From the NCBI GenBank assembly GCA_964532485.1, contig CAZHKE010000008.1, forward strand, positions 20,589 to 84,588: DNA of 64,000 nt, written 5' to 3'. Made by a program: the position numbers and the translations under genes. Below are positions 16,035 to 25,724 of this stretch, in pieces. Source of the DNA: DATBSK01 sp964532485. GTDB taxonomy: Bacteria > Actinomycetota > Acidimicrobiia > IMCC26256 > PALSA-555. Numbering within the stretch: the first letter of the stretch is position 1; each line of letters opens with the position of its first letter. The notes beneath the pieces are model-generated. The model searched no databases. It was not told where the DNA came from and saw only the letters and a program-made list of their open reading frames with translations.

Positions 16035-17353
16035 CGCTCGACCCGACCCGGCGCCACTTCTCCCCCGAGATCGAGGCGATGCCCCGCGCCGAGATCGACG
16101 CGCTGCGCGAGGAGAAGCTGCTCGGCGATCTCGTGCCGTGGTCGTACGAGCGGTCGGGGCTGATCCGGGAGACCTGGGACGCAGCCGGCGTGAAGCCGTC
16201 CGACATCCAGTCGATGGACGACTACCACGAGAAGGCACCGTTCATCGACAAGGACGCGATCCGCTCGTACCGCGACCGGCACGGCGACCCGTACGGCGGC
16301 CTGCTGTGCCTCGACCCGGCCGACCCGTCGATGAAGGGCATCTTCTCCGCGATCTTCTCGACGTCGGGCACGACCGGTGACCCGACGCCGGCGCCGTACG
16401 CCGGGCGCGGCCCCAGCATGCTGGTGCGCGAGTTCTGGGAGCTCGGCGCTCGCCCCGGTGACCACTTCCTGCACTGCCTGTTCACGTTCCGCGGGCCGGG
16501 CATCCACGACACGATCCGCGGCATCGGCGCGACGCCGGTCTTCGTCGACCACCAGCCCGGTGACGTCGAGCAGCTCTTCCGCTTCAGCCGCGAGCTGCGC
16601 CCGACCGGGTGGTACACGCTCTCGGGACCGCTGATCATGATGATCGAGGAGGCAGCCTCGCGCCTCGGCGTCGACCTCGACGACGTGTGCTCGTCGTACA
16701 AGGGCGTCATCTTCGCGGGCGAGCCGCTCGGGCCGCGCGCGCGTCAGCGCGTCGAGGAGTGGGGGCTCGAGCTGTTCATCCAGACGAGCCTCGGCGACGT
16801 GGGCGCCGCCACCGAGTGCCAGGAGCACGACGGCTGCCACATGTGGGAGGACTGCGCATACATCGAGTGCCTCGACCCCGAGGGAACGAAGCCGGTCGCC
16901 GCGAGTGAGCGCGGCGAGCTCGTCTCGACGACGCTCGTCGACAAGATCGCGCCCCTGCTCCGGTACCGCTCCGACGACCTGGTGCGCGTCTCGCGCGAGG
17001 AGTGCAGATGCGGGCGCACGCACGGTCGTGTGTGGCCGCTGGGCCGCAAGGGCGACGAGCTGGTCGTCGACGGGGTGTCGGTGTTGCCCGGCGACGTGTG
17101 GGGAGCGGTCGAGAGCATCGACGAGACGAACGGACTGTTCCAGCTGATCCGTCCCGCGCGCGAGGTCGACACGCTCCGCCTGCGCGTCGGGTACTCCTCG
17201 GAGGGGCGGGGCGGTCTGCCCGCGCTGCGGGGCCGCGTCGAGGACGCCGTCGAGGAGGCCGTCGGGGTGCGGCCCGAGATCGATCTCGTCGAGCGCGACA
17301 TCCTCCTTCGGCAGGGTCCGCCGCACAAGATCCCGCGGGTGACGAAGGCATGA
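16031..17353 (+). CDS. Phenylacetate-CoA ligase (PaaK)-like adenylate-forming enzyme
   Basis: 440 aa, the size of PaaK. The ATP/AMP-binding P-loop is IFSTSGTTGDPTPAPY (about residues 109-124). QTSLGDVGAATECQEHDGCHMWEDCAYIEC and RGELVSTTLVDKIAPLLRYRSDDL match the A5-A8 region, and RCGRTHGRVWPLGRKGDEL the hinge. The enzyme likely activates an aromatic or other carboxylic acid to its CoA thioester through an acyl-adenylate. No paa oxygenase genes are nearby, so the substrate is open. The start overlaps the leader ORF, and an unknown gene follows 10 nt downstream. Confidence 0.85.
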   Translation: MTLDPTRRHFSPEIEAMPRAEIDALREEKLLGDLVPWSYERSGLIRETWDAAGVKPSDIQSMDDYHEKAPFIDKDAIRSYRDRHGDPYGGLLCLDPADPSMKGIFSAIFSTSGTTGDPTPAPYAGRGPSMLVREFWELGARPGDHFLHCLFTFRGPGIHDTIRGIGATPVFVDHQPGDVEQLFRFSRELRPTGWYTLSGPLIMMIEEAASRLGVDLDDVCSSYKGVIFAGEPLGPRARQRVEEWGLELFIQTSLGDVGAATECQEHDGCHMWEDCAYIECLDPEGTKPVAASERGELVSTTLVDKIAPLLRYRSDDLVRVSREECRCGRTHGRVWPLGRKGDELVVDGVSVLPGDVWGAVESIDETNGLFQLIRPAREVDTLRLRVGYSSEGRGGLPALRGRVEDAVEEAVGVRPEIDLVERDILLRQGPPHKIPRVTKA

Positions 17354-17363
17354 GGATTGAAGC

Positions 17364-18035
17364 GTGACCTTTGCGAGGGAGTTCGAGGCGCCACCCGAGG
17401 TGTGGGGCGTGGGGCGTGTCGTCGTCGGCCATGAGATCGTGCCGTGGCCCGTCAGCGAGGCCGACGTCGTCGACGAGACCGACATCGTCGAGCAGCACTA
17501 CCGAGCGCTCGGACTCGGCGACGACGACCTCGTGCTCGTGGTCGCGCTGCTGTCGCAGGCCATCCACGCGGTGCCACTCGAGGCCGGCGCAGGACGCGTC
17601 GGCGCGCTCTACTCGTCAGCCGACGCGACCCGCTTCGACGCCTTCCGCACCGCGTCGCTGATCCGACAGCTCGAGGCGAAGGTCGTGATCGGCGTCGACG
17701 CGGAGATCGTCACCGGGCTCGACGACCTCGCGCGAGACCTCGCAGACGTGTTCGGCAGCGTCGCGGCCGTCGTGGCGGCGGACGAGGTCGCGTACGCGCG
17801 GCTCTCGGACGCGGCGCTCCCGACCGGGCGCTACCTGAGGCTCGGCCCGACGAGCGCCGTCGCGGTGCCGGGTGACGACGCGCTCACGTACGACGCGTCT
17901 CGCTGGCAGGTCGAGGAGGAGGACGGAGCGCTCGTGCTCACCAACCTCGTCGAGCGCTACACCCCGTGCGACCGCTTCCCCACCGGCATCCGCGGCGGCG
18001 TCCCCGAACCCGGGAGGATCCTGCTCTCTCCGTGA
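17364..18035 (+). CDS. Hypothetical protein, ligase-operon partner
   Basis: 223 aa from GTG 17364, soluble, acidic. The middle (ALYSSADATRFDAFRTASLIRQLEAKVVIGVDAEIVTGL) vaguely resembles the N-terminal segments of adenylate-forming enzymes, but no AMP-binding core motif is present. The C-terminus (EEDGALVLTNLVERYTPCDRF) resembles the GELVLT segment of such enzymes. It could be a degenerate or regulatory partner of the preceding ligase. The stop codon abuts the 38-bp palindrome (copy 2). Confidence 0.6.
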   Translation: MTFAREFEAPPEVWGVGRVVVGHEIVPWPVSEADVVDETDIVEQHYRALGLGDDDLVLVVALLSQAIHAVPLEAGAGRVGALYSSADATRFDAFRTASLIRQLEAKVVIGVDAEIVTGLDDLARDLADVFGSVAAVVAADEVAYARLSDAALPTGRYLRLGPTSAVAVPGDDALTYDASRWQVEEEDGALVLTNLVERYTPCDRFPTGIRGGVPEPGRILLSP

Positions 18036-18073
18036 TGCGTCTCTCACCCCTGTATGCGCGGGTGACGGACGCA
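18036..18073. repeat. 38-bp dispersed palindrome, copy 2
   Basis: Begins TGCGTCTCTCACCC immediately after a TGA stop and ends GGGTGACGGACGCA, 14 nt before the end of the convergent O-methyltransferase gene. Arms pair except at two internal positions. This is the expected site for a bidirectional terminator. Confidence 0.85.
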
Positions 18074-18087
18074 TCCAGAGAGAGCGG

Positions 18088-18753
18088 TCAGCGCTTGCGG
18101 AGGACCGTGACGCCGTCGCCGAGCGGGAGGATCGCCGACTCGACGCGGTCGTCGCGGGCGACCAGGTCATTGAACGCACGGATCGCCAGCGTGTTCTCGT
18201 CCTGCGCCGACTCGTCGATCACGGCACCGCCCCACAGCGTGTTGTCGATCAGCAGCAGCCCGTCGGCGCGCACCCGCGGCAGCAGCTCCTCGAAGTAGTC
18301 GGCGTAGCTCGGCTTGTCGGCGTCGATGAACACGAAGTCGATGGGCTCGTCCGTCGGCAGCGCGCGCAGCGTCTCGATCGCGGGCGCGATGACGAGGTCG
18401 ATCCGATCGTCGACGCCGGCACGCTTCCACGCCTCACGCCCGAGCGACGTCCACTCCTCGCTCACGTCGCAGCACAGCAGCCGGCCGCCGTCGACGAGGC
18501 CGCGCGCGATGGAGAGCGCCGAGTAGCCGGTGAACGTGCCGACCTCGACCGCGCGCCTCGCCCCGATCGCTCGCACCAGGAGCTGCATGAACGCGCCCTG
18601 CTCGGGAGAGATCTGCATCATCGCGAGGTCGGAGACCCGCGACCTCGTCTCCTCGATCAGCCAGCGCTGCACGTCGTCGGGCGGCGTGCCGTGATCGACG
18701 ACGTACTCGGCGATCTCGGCGCCGAGGAAGAACGATTTCGGGTCGTCAGGCAT
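18088..18753 (-). CDS. Class I SAM-dependent O-methyltransferase
   Basis: 221 aa, caffeoyl-CoA O-methyltransferase-like. Motif I is VEVGTFTGYSALSIARGL, the metal and substrate loop is FVFIDADKPSYADYFEELLPRV, and LLIDNTLWGGAV follows, as in the PF01596 family. These enzymes are divalent-metal dependent and methylate hydroxyls. The start overlaps the AftD-like stop by 8 nt (ATGCCTGA), so it is the last gene of the glycan operon. A TAGCCT hexamer 6 nt before the ATG suggests its own leaderless promoter. Target unknown. Confidence 0.87.
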   Translation of the reverse strand: MPDDPKSFFLGAEIAEYVVDHGTPPDDVQRWLIEETRSRVSDLAMMQISPEQGAFMQLLVRAIGARRAVEVGTFTGYSALSIARGLVDGGRLLCCDVSEEWTSLGREAWKRAGVDDRIDLVIAPAIETLRALPTDEPIDFVFIDADKPSYADYFEELLPRVRADGLLLIDNTLWGGAVIDESAQDENTLAIRAFNDLVARDDRVESAILPLGDGVTVLRKR

Positions 18754-21700
18754 CGTCGGAGGCTACCGATCGCCGTCGCCGCCGGATCCACTGCACGACC
18801 ACGTCGGCTCCGAGCAGCCAGACGGCCAGCCAGGCGAGATCGCCGACGTCCTCGAACCGAGACGGCCAGCTCGCGATCGTCGGGTAGCCGTTGCGAGCCT
18901 GCTGCACGACGACGTAGCCGGCGGCGAGCGCGAACGCCGCGACGCTGCCGATCGTGAGCACGATCCGGCCACGCGGCCACCGCAGCGCGGCCGCGGCCGC
19001 GAGCCCGACGACGACGCCGACCCACGGGCGGGATGCGATGCCGGCGACGAGCCCGACGCTGATCACCGCCGCGACCGTCACGCCGACGGACGGTGCAGCG
19101 CCGCGCGACGACAGGGGCGACCGGAGTGCAGGGGTCTCGACATCCGGGCTGGGCGCGTGCGCATAAGCGGTGACGAGCACGGGCCGGCGGCGCAGCGCGA
19201 GGACGAGGCACACCAGCACCGCGAGCACCGAGATGCCGATCGCCCACCAGACCAGGCCCTGGGGTGTCCAGCGCAGCCGGATCGTCAGCTCGCCCGCGCC
19301 CCGCGGCGTGATCCGCCAGCCGTTCGCGTAGCCGTTCACGAGCGTGCGGTCACCGACCCTCGCGGCACCGTCGACGTCGAGCTCCCACCCCTTGTTCTCG
19401 CTCTGCCCCAGCACCAGCCAGAACGGGCGGCCGGTCGTCGAGAGCTTCGCGTCGACGCGCGTCGGCCCCTCGTCGTCGACGCGTGCACGCGCGCCCGATG
19501 CCCGGTCTTCCGGCCCGAGGAGCCCGGGCGCGAGCGGGCCGCCGCCGACCTCGGAGCCGAGGACGAGCCGATCGAGGTCGACCCCGCTCACCGCCCCCGA
19601 CTGCGTCCGCACCACGTGGCTCCCAGCGGTGAGGTCCATCGTCGCCGGATCGCAGGCCTCGACCGCGAGCGTCCTTCCCGCCTCCGCGGCGGCGACGTCG
19701 CCGCTGACTCGCACGCCGGCGGGCCTGTCGTCGATCGAGACCATCTGCTCGCATCGGTCGGGCAGCGTCGCCGGGTCCGCCGGCGTCGGGACGCCGGCCA
19801 TCCCGACCGAGGCGATCGCGACGGGCAGCACCCGGTCGCGACCCGTGCGCGCGTCTCGCGTCGTGACCGGACCGACCTCGTCGACCTGCACGCGGAAGCT
19901 GCTCCCGGTGACGGGCTCGAACGAGACCGGCACGGTCGCCACCGGGCTCTCGGGACCGGGGTTCGCGATCGGTGGGACGTCGATCGTGCGGGCCGGCTGC
20001 CCGTCGACGTCGAGTCGCAGCCGCGTCGGGACCGAGTGCCGGCCGTCGGCGACGACGCGCAGGTCGAGCCCCGACACGGTGACGGGCGCGCTCAGCCGTA
20101 CGCCGACCCACTGGCCGGTCTGGTCACCGGCGGGCGCCGTCCAGGCCGTGTCGGCGTCGCCGTCGAACGCACGCGACGCGCGGGCGCCCGCGTCGCCGCG
20201 CAGGTGGCCGGATGCCTCGAACACCGCACCGGATGCGGTCGTCCCGAGCACGTCGTCGAGCGTGGCGTCGTCCGCGTTCGGGTCGAGGCGCGCCTGTCCC
20301 GCGAGGGAGAACGATCGCGCCGTTGGCAGCTCGAACCGGCGCACCATCGTCGGCTCCTCGGCGTGACGTCGCGTCGAGGCGGGCTCGTACCCGAGGCGCG
20401 ACATCAGGAGTACGAGCGTGTGGTCGATCGACGCGTCACCGGCGGCGCGGAGCAGCCGCGTGGGCATGCGGACGATGTCGCGCGCGTGCGGCACGACGTC
20501 GTCACCGATCTCGACCTCGCTGAAGCCGACCCCGTTGACACCGCCGTAGCTCGCGAGCTCGCCCGTGCTCGTGTCGAGCACCTCGATCTCGACGTGGCCG
20601 ATCGGGCGCGGATCGAAGCGCACGACCTGGCCCGCAGGCGTGCGTGACGCGTCGTCGAGGTCGACGTCGATCGACTCGCCGCCGCCGAGGTGCAATCGCA
20701 CCTTCGTGACGAAACGGTCGCCCGGCGGGTCCTGCGGCTGGACGAGCGTGATCCGATCGGCGGACCCGGCGGGATCGACGTCGATGATCAGCCGCTCGCC
20801 CGCGGGGTCGTCTTCACCACCGACGCGCCAGGCGGTCGTCGGGTCGCCATCGAGCGCGTTGCTCGGCCGTTGATCGGGCGCGTAGATCGACCGCTCGCCA
20901 TATGCCGTCGCGGTGACGCGCGCGTCGCCGCGCTCCTCCACCACGGTCCGATCCCGGTCGTCGCTGCCGGGGAAGACGTCGAGGCGCTTGTCTTCCGGGT
21001 CAACGGAGCGGGGGTCCTCCTCGATCGGCGACTCCCCCGCCCGTTCCGTGCGCCCGGTGACGTCACGGATCGCGCCCCAGCGGCGCGCCCGACGCCGGTT
21101 CGTGTCGGAGACGACGAGGTCGGCGTTGTCGTCGAGTGCCTGTCGGAGGCCGGTGGGGTCGTCGGCGAACGACGCGGAGTAGAGGACGACCTCGGTGCCG
21201 TCGATGAGCCCCGCGGCCGCGAGGTCGACCAGCCCCTCGCCGTCGCCCGCGACGAGCACCGGCTGCCGGGTCGTCGCGGTGTGCAAGATCGACGGCACGT
21301 CGGTCACCCCGAAGAGCGCGACCTCGGGCGGCCAGGATGCGTCGCGTGGCGTCGCGAGCTCGAGCTCGTCGAGGACCGGGAACCTCGTCGCCGGGTTCGG
21401 CGCTCCCGGCCCGTAGCCGCGGGGCGCTTCGAGCCCGGGTGCGCGCGGATCGGTCAGCGCGGCCCAGAGCAGGCGTGGCCGTGGCGTGTCGGAGCGCTCC
21501 CACTCGAGGTCGGATCGCAGCAGGACCGTGCCGCTGCTGAGCAACCGCGCGATCGGCGCGAGCGAGTCGGGCTCGAACGTCCCCTCCTGCATGCGGTGAT
21601 CGAGGGCGATCGCCAGGTTCGCGGCGGCGGGTGACCCGAAGTACGGGATCAGCTCGCGCGCGACCCAGGGCCGGTCCAGGAGGCCCGGCGTGATCGGGTC

Positions 21701-23143
21701 CGACGTGGTGCCCCACCGGTACGCAGCGCCCGGCGACCCCGGGATCTCCAGGACGCGCGTGCTCGACGACTCACGGTCGAGCGCGGCGATCGCGTCCTGC
21801 CAGTACCGCGGGACGTCGCCGCGGCTGTTGCGTTCGGCGATGTAGCCGTCGCGCCACACGGGGACGAGCACCAAGAGCGTCAGTCCGACGACCCCCACGG
21901 CCGCGACCGTGCGCCAACGCCGGGCCCAGCGGGCGGCGAGGGCGTCGAGCCCCGCGGCCAGCAGCACCGCGACGGCGAGCGCGACGAGGGGGACGGCGCG
22001 AGGCGTGCTGCGCATCGCGAGCCCGGCCGTGGATCCCGTCGCCCACGACTTGAAGAGCGCGCCCAACGGCGACGGGTGGTCGTAGGGGAACGCGCCGACC
22101 GCCGCGACCGTCCCGATCACGAGCAGCACGACGAAGTACGCGCGATGGCGCCAGCGCGTGACGGCCGCGGCGCCGAGGGCGAGCAGCGGCAGCAGGAAGC
22201 TCGCTCCGAGCAACCAGGCCTTCTGGGTGAAGTCGACGGCCTGCGGGATCCACGGCCCGACCGCGTCGCCGCCGTAGAAGAACCAGTTGCCGAGGCCGCG
22301 CAGCACCTCGGTCGGCGAGGAGCCCTCCGCGACGGTTCGGACGGTCTCGCTGACGTCGAGGTAGTTGATGCCGTAGCCGCCCTGGAGCACGAGACCGGCG
22401 ATCCACCACAGCGAGGTGACGAAGCAGAGCACGCCGATCCGTGCCGCGACGCCGAGGGCGCGCCGGACGTCGGACTCCCCGTTGACGACCGCGAACACCA
22501 GCCACAGCACCGGGGCGAGGCCGACGAGCAGCAGCGATGTCGCGTTCGTGCTCCCGACGGTGAGCGTGAGGAGCGCGAACAACGCGGGATCGCGCCAGCC
22601 ACCCCGCCGGAGCGCGCGCGCCGTCAGCGCGATCATCCACGGCAATCCGGCCCAGGGCAGGAGGATCGCCGAGATCCGGCCCGTGTACGCGAGCTGGTAC
22701 GGCGTGAGCATGTACACGAACGCGGCGGCGAGTGCGGTCCAGCGGCTCTGCCAGCGCAGGGTGCGAAGCAGGAAGAGGACGCCCGCGCCGGCCGCGAACA
22801 CGATCGAGCCGAGCCAGAGACGCTGGGCCACCCAGTCGGGGATGCCGAGCGTGTCGAAGAGCCAGAAGAACGGCCCCATCGGGAACAGGTAGCCGATGTT
22901 CTGGTGCGTCAGCGTGCCCGCGCCGTAGCCGGAGTCCCAGAGGTAGGGCGCGTCCGCGAGCAGCCGGCCCGGATCGAGGTACAGGTACTGCTTCGTGTCG
23001 GCGCTGACTCGCCCCGGCGCCGAGAGGAGGAACGGGACGTACGCGACGAGCGCGAGGAGCAGCGCGCCCGGGAGCCAGCGGCGCCGATCGGGCCGCGCGT
23101 CCACCGCCTCCCTTGCGGTCGTGCCCGTCGCGGCCTTGGTCAC
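18746..23143 (-). CDS. AftD-like alpha-(1->3)-arabinofuranosyltransferase (DUF3367), copy 2
   Basis: 1465 aa when started at GTG 23143 (VTKAATGTTAREAVD); the open frame is longer but would overlap the GT4 gene extensively. Same architecture as the protein at 678-4931: N-terminal GT-C region with GRVSADTKQYLYLDPGRLL, periplasmic discoidin-like modules with ALDGDPTTAW and AFDGDADTAW, and C-terminal membrane helices. It probably transfers arabinofuranose or a similar sugar from a polyprenyl phosphate to a wall polysaccharide. The GTGA overlap with the GT4 gene and the 8-nt overlap with the methyltransferase gene place it in a six-gene glycan operon. The family is well recognised, but the specific linkage is inferred. 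Confidence 0.85.
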   Translation of the reverse strand: MTKAATGTTAREAVDARPDRRRWLPGALLLALVAYVPFLLSAPGRVSADTKQYLYLDPGRLLADAPYLWDSGYGAGTLTHQNIGYLFPMGPFFWLFDTLGIPDWVAQRLWLGSIVFAAGAGVLFLLRTLRWQSRWTALAAAFVYMLTPYQLAYTGRISAILLPWAGLPWMIALTARALRRGGWRDPALFALLTLTVGSTNATSLLLVGLAPVLWLVFAVVNGESDVRRALGVAARIGVLCFVTSLWWIAGLVLQGGYGINYLDVSETVRTVAEGSSPTEVLRGLGNWFFYGGDAVGPWIPQAVDFTQKAWLLGASFLLPLLALGAAAVTRWRHRAYFVVLLVIGTVAAVGAFPYDHPSPLGALFKSWATGSTAGLAMRSTPRAVPLVALAVAVLLAAGLDALAARWARRWRTVAAVGVVGLTLLVLVPVWRDGYIAERNSRGDVPRYWQDAIAALDRESSSTRVLEIPGSPGAAYRWGTTSDPITPGLLDRPWVARELIPYFGSPAAANLAIALDHRMQEGTFEPDSLAPIARLLSSGTVLLRSDLEWERSDTPRPRLLWAALTDPRAPGLEAPRGYGPGAPNPATRFPVLDELELATPRDASWPPEVALFGVTDVPSILHTATTRQPVLVAGDGEGLVDLAAAGLIDGTEVVLYSASFADDPTGLRQALDDNADLVVSDTNRRRARRWGAIRDVTGRTERAGESPIEEDPRSVDPEDKRLDVFPGSDDRDRTVVEERGDARVTATAYGERSIYAPDQRPSNALDGDPTTAWRVGGEDDPAGERLIIDVDPAGSADRITLVQPQDPPGDRFVTKVRLHLGGGESIDVDLDDASRTPAGQVVRFDPRPIGHVEIEVLDTSTGELASYGGVNGVGFSEVEIGDDVVPHARDIVRMPTRLLRAAGDASIDHTLVLLMSRLGYEPASTRRHAEEPTMVRRFELPTARSFSLAGQARLDPNADDATLDDVLGTTASGAVFEASGHLRGDAGARASRAFDGDADTAWTAPAGDQTGQWVGVRLSAPVTVSGLDLRVVADGRHSVPTRLRLDVDGQPARTIDVPPIANPGPESPVATVPVSFEPVTGSSFRVQVDEVGPVTTRDARTGRDRVLPVAIASVGMAGVPTPADPATLPDRCEQMVSIDDRPAGVRVSGDVAAAEAGRTLAVEACDPATMDLTAGSHVVRTQSGAVSGVDLDRLVLGSEVGGGPLAPGLLGPEDRASGARARVDDEGPTRVDAKLSTTGRPFWLVLGQSENKGWELDVDGAARVGDRTLVNGYANGWRITPRGAGELTIRLRWTPQGLVWWAIGISVLAVLVCLVLALRRRPVLVTAYAHAPSPDVETPALRSPLSSRGAAPSVGVTVAAVISVGLVAGIASRPWVGVVVGLAAAAALRWPRGRIVLTIGSVAAFALAAGYVVVQQARNGYPTIASWPSRFEDVGDLAWLAVWLLGADVVVQWIRRRRRSVASDDA
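18760..18765 (-). promoter_or_regulatory. Putative internal leaderless -10 (TAGCCT)
   Basis: On the minus strand, 6 nt upstream of the O-methyltransferase ATG and inside the 3' end of the AftD-like gene. Confidence 0.4.
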
Positions 23144-24288
23144 GCGCGCCGGCGGGCGTCGGCGGCGAGCGCCTCGAGAGTCCCGAGCGCGGTCGCGTCC
23201 CAGGTGCACTGCGCGGCACGGGCGACCGCACCCGCACCGAGCCGATCGCGCGTCGCGATGTCGGTCAGCACGCGTTCGAGCGCGTCGGGGAAGTCGGCGA
23301 TCCGGCCGACCAGCAGACCGCTCTCGCCGTCGCGCACGGCGTCGCGATGTCCGGCGATGTCGGTCGCGACCGCGGGCGTGCCGCACGCTGCCGCCTCCGT
23401 CAGCGTCATCCCCCACCCCTCGCGCGCCGAGGTGCTCGCGACGACCCACGTGCGACGGTAGAGATCGACCAGCTCGGCGTCGTCGACGCGACCCGGCAGT
23501 GAGATCCAATCCTCGGCGCCACGCTCTCGGATGAGGCTCTCGAGCCTCTCTCGCTCGTAGCCCTCCCCGACGATGACGGCGACGAGCTCGGGCACCCGCG
23601 GCTTCAGCGCCGTGAGCGCGTCGACGAGGAGATGGAACCGCTTCACCGGCACGAGGCGGCCGACGGCGAGGACGAGCGGGCGCTCGGCCTTGCTCCCCGC
23701 TGGGGTGAACGAGGCGTCGACCCCGGGGTGGACGACCTGGACGCGATCGGCGGCGAAGTGCATGTCGTGCACGAGCTCGCGCTTGGACGACTCCGACAAC
23801 GTCACGATGGATGTGCCGCGATAGAGAGGAGGTGCGAGGCGCGACTCGATGAACCTGCCGACGCGGGCGAGGTCCGGCGACAGGGTCATGTCCCACATCT
23901 CGGCGTGGAGATGGTGCAGGAACACGACGCGAGGGCACCGCGCCCACAGCGGCGAGAAGAAGGGCATGCCGTTCCAGATCTCGACGAGGCCGTCAGCGGG
24001 TCCGTGCAGTCCGGTGAGCTCCGCCAGCGCGGCGCGGGGGAACACCATGTAGCGCCCCGCGCGGCGCACCACGCGGTAGCCGCTCCGACGAGTCACCGCC
24101 GGGTGGTCGGCCGCGAACGACGTGCGCATCGTGATGTCGAGGCCCGCACCCGCCCACCGCGAGGCGATCTCGTGCGCGTGCAGCTCGGAGCCACCGGCTT
24201 CGGGGTCATCGAGGTCGCGCCACATCAGGATGTGGATGCGCCGCAGCCCGGCCGCGGCCGCGACGTCACCGAGCTTGTTCGTGGTCAT
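23140..24288 (-). CDS. GT4-family glycosyltransferase (GT-B)
   Basis: 382 aa, soluble GT-B enzyme. The N-terminal domain has HILMWRDLDDPEAGGSELHAHEIASRW, a glycine-rich acceptor-side loop typical of this subfamily. The C-terminal Rossmann domain shows VLAVGRLVPVKRFHLL and the EX7E region STSAREGWGMTLTEAAACGTPAVATD. It transfers a sugar from a nucleotide donor, probably to a lipid-linked or polysaccharide acceptor at the cytoplasmic membrane. It overlaps both neighbours by 4 nt (ATGA upstream, GTGA downstream), so it is tightly coupled to the GT39 and AftD-like genes. Confidence 0.88.
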   Translation of the reverse strand: MTTNKLGDVAAAAGLRRIHILMWRDLDDPEAGGSELHAHEIASRWAGAGLDITMRTSFAADHPAVTRRSGYRVVRRAGRYMVFPRAALAELTGLHGPADGLVEIWNGMPFFSPLWARCPRVVFLHHLHAEMWDMTLSPDLARVGRFIESRLAPPLYRGTSIVTLSESSKRELVHDMHFAADRVQVVHPGVDASFTPAGSKAERPLVLAVGRLVPVKRFHLLVDALTALKPRVPELVAVIVGEGYERERLESLIRERGAEDWISLPGRVDDAELVDLYRRTWVVASTSAREGWGMTLTEAAACGTPAVATDIAGHRDAVRDGESGLLVGRIADFPDALERVLTDIATRDRLGAGAVARAAQCTWDATALGTLEALAADARRRA

Positions 24289-25712
24289 GTCGCGACCGGC
24301 TCGGGTGTGCGGTCGCCGCTCGGGTCGCGGGCGGTGTCGTCACCGTCGTCGCCCGGGTCGGGAGCCGGACCACCCTCGGCGGGCACCTCGCCGCCCGACG
24401 GGGACGCGCCGCGCGGCGGGAACCATCGATCGAGCAGCGCGGCCAACGGCACGGCGGCGGCGATCACGATGGCGATCTCGGCCGGGACGCGATACCGAGT
24501 TCCGCCGAACGCGATCATCGCGGCGAGCGTGCACGCGATCGCCATGCCGATGAGCGGATAGATGATCGTGCGCCGCTTGCGGAGCATCACGAGACCGATG
24601 ATGGCGAGGACGAACAGCACGTAGAACTGTGCGAGCGCGACCTTGGTGAGAACGAGCGGGTTGCGACCCTGCTCGAAGCTGTCCCAGTCCAGCTTCTGGA
24701 AGGGGTCGTACACCTCCCACATACGACCCACGCGCGCGGCCACGACCACCGGGAACCGTCCGAGGTTGTCTCCGAGGTAGTCGAGCCCCTCTTGGCGGAA
24801 GTGCTTCGCCTGGTCGGACTCGTCGCCCTCGATCTTCCAGCGGTTGTCCATGCATCTGAGGTCCCACCAGCCGACCCGGTCGCCGTAGAACGTCGAGTCG
24901 CAGTAGGTGTTGCCGAACGTGAAGTCGCCGCCGGTCGACAGCGTGACCGGGTTGTTGAAGCGCGCCATGTTGAAGACGACCCACGGCAGGATCGGCACGG
25001 CGGCGAGCACGAGGATCGCGACGCCGCGTCGGACCCGGTCGCGGCTCGTGAGGCTGCGCGCGCCGATCACGAGCGGCAGTGCGACGATCGGGAAGTAGAC
25101 GACGAGCTCGGCCCGCGTGAGGGCGGCCAAACCGGCCGAGAACCCGAACAGCATCGCGTTGCGCATCGTCGGTTCGCGCCAGAAGCGGTAGGCGAACCAG
25201 ATCACCAGCGCGCACAGGAGCGCGGTGATCGTCTCGGACATCACGAGCGCGTCGTTGATGAACAGGTTCGCGTACACGACCGCGATGAACGCGGCGATGA
25301 TCCCCACGCGCCGGCCGGCGACGGCGCGGCCCGCGAAGCCCACGACGCCGCACGTGATCGAGCCGAGGATCGTGCCCGCGACGACATGCTCGCGGAACGT
25401 CTGGAACCCGAGTGCCGAGGGGATCGAGAGGAACAGCGTGTACAGCGGCGGGTGCTCCGCGCCCGGGCGCACGCCCGTGCCCCGCAGCGCCCACGACCAC
25501 GGATCGAGGAACCACAGCCCGTCGGCAAGGGCATTCGCCTGGTAGTGGTAGTAGCCCGCGTCCCCACCGATCTGGTCGGTGAGGACCGAGATCGGCTGGT
25601 CCCACTTCCAGCCGATCGCGTAGCCCAGGCGCACGGCCAGCCCGAGCGCGACGGCGCCGAGCATCCAGTAGCAGAACGTGCGCAGGTTGTCTCGCGGAGA
25701 CTCCACGCGCAT
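24285..25712 (-). CDS. GT39-family membrane glycosyltransferase
   Basis: 475 aa, polytopic. Typical features are DAGYYHYQANALADGLWFLDPWSW in the first extracytoplasmic loop, EHPPLYT after it, and around ten hydrophobic segments. The middle extracytoplasmic portion has four cysteines (for example NTYCDSTF and LRCMDN). The C-terminal 60 residues are a Pro/Asp/Gly-rich cytoplasmic tail. Closely similar in layout to 46375-47658. It probably uses a polyprenyl-phosphate sugar. A TAGAAT hexamer 6 nt before the ATG may give a leaderless internal transcript; the TAG is also the stop codon of the upstream DUF2304 gene. Confidence 0.83.
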   Translation of the reverse strand: MRVESPRDNLRTFCYWMLGAVALGLAVRLGYAIGWKWDQPISVLTDQIGGDAGYYHYQANALADGLWFLDPWSWALRGTGVRPGAEHPPLYTLFLSIPSALGFQTFREHVVAGTILGSITCGVVGFAGRAVAGRRVGIIAAFIAVVYANLFINDALVMSETITALLCALVIWFAYRFWREPTMRNAMLFGFSAGLAALTRAELVVYFPIVALPLVIGARSLTSRDRVRRGVAILVLAAVPILPWVVFNMARFNNPVTLSTGGDFTFGNTYCDSTFYGDRVGWWDLRCMDNRWKIEGDESDQAKHFRQEGLDYLGDNLGRFPVVVAARVGRMWEVYDPFQKLDWDSFEQGRNPLVLTKVALAQFYVLFVLAIIGLVMLRKRRTIIYPLIGMAIACTLAAMIAFGGTRYRVPAEIAIVIAAAVPLAALLDRWFPPRGASPSGGEVPAEGGPAPDPGDDGDDTARDPSGDRTPEPVAT

Positions 25713-25718
25713 CGGGCG

Positions 25719-25724
25719 ATTCTA
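25719..25724 (-). promoter_or_regulatory. Putative leaderless -10 (TAGAAT) overlapping a stop codon
   Basis: The TAG stop of the DUF2304 gene forms the first three bases of TAGAAT, 6 nt upstream of the GT39 ATG. Confidence 0.4.
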
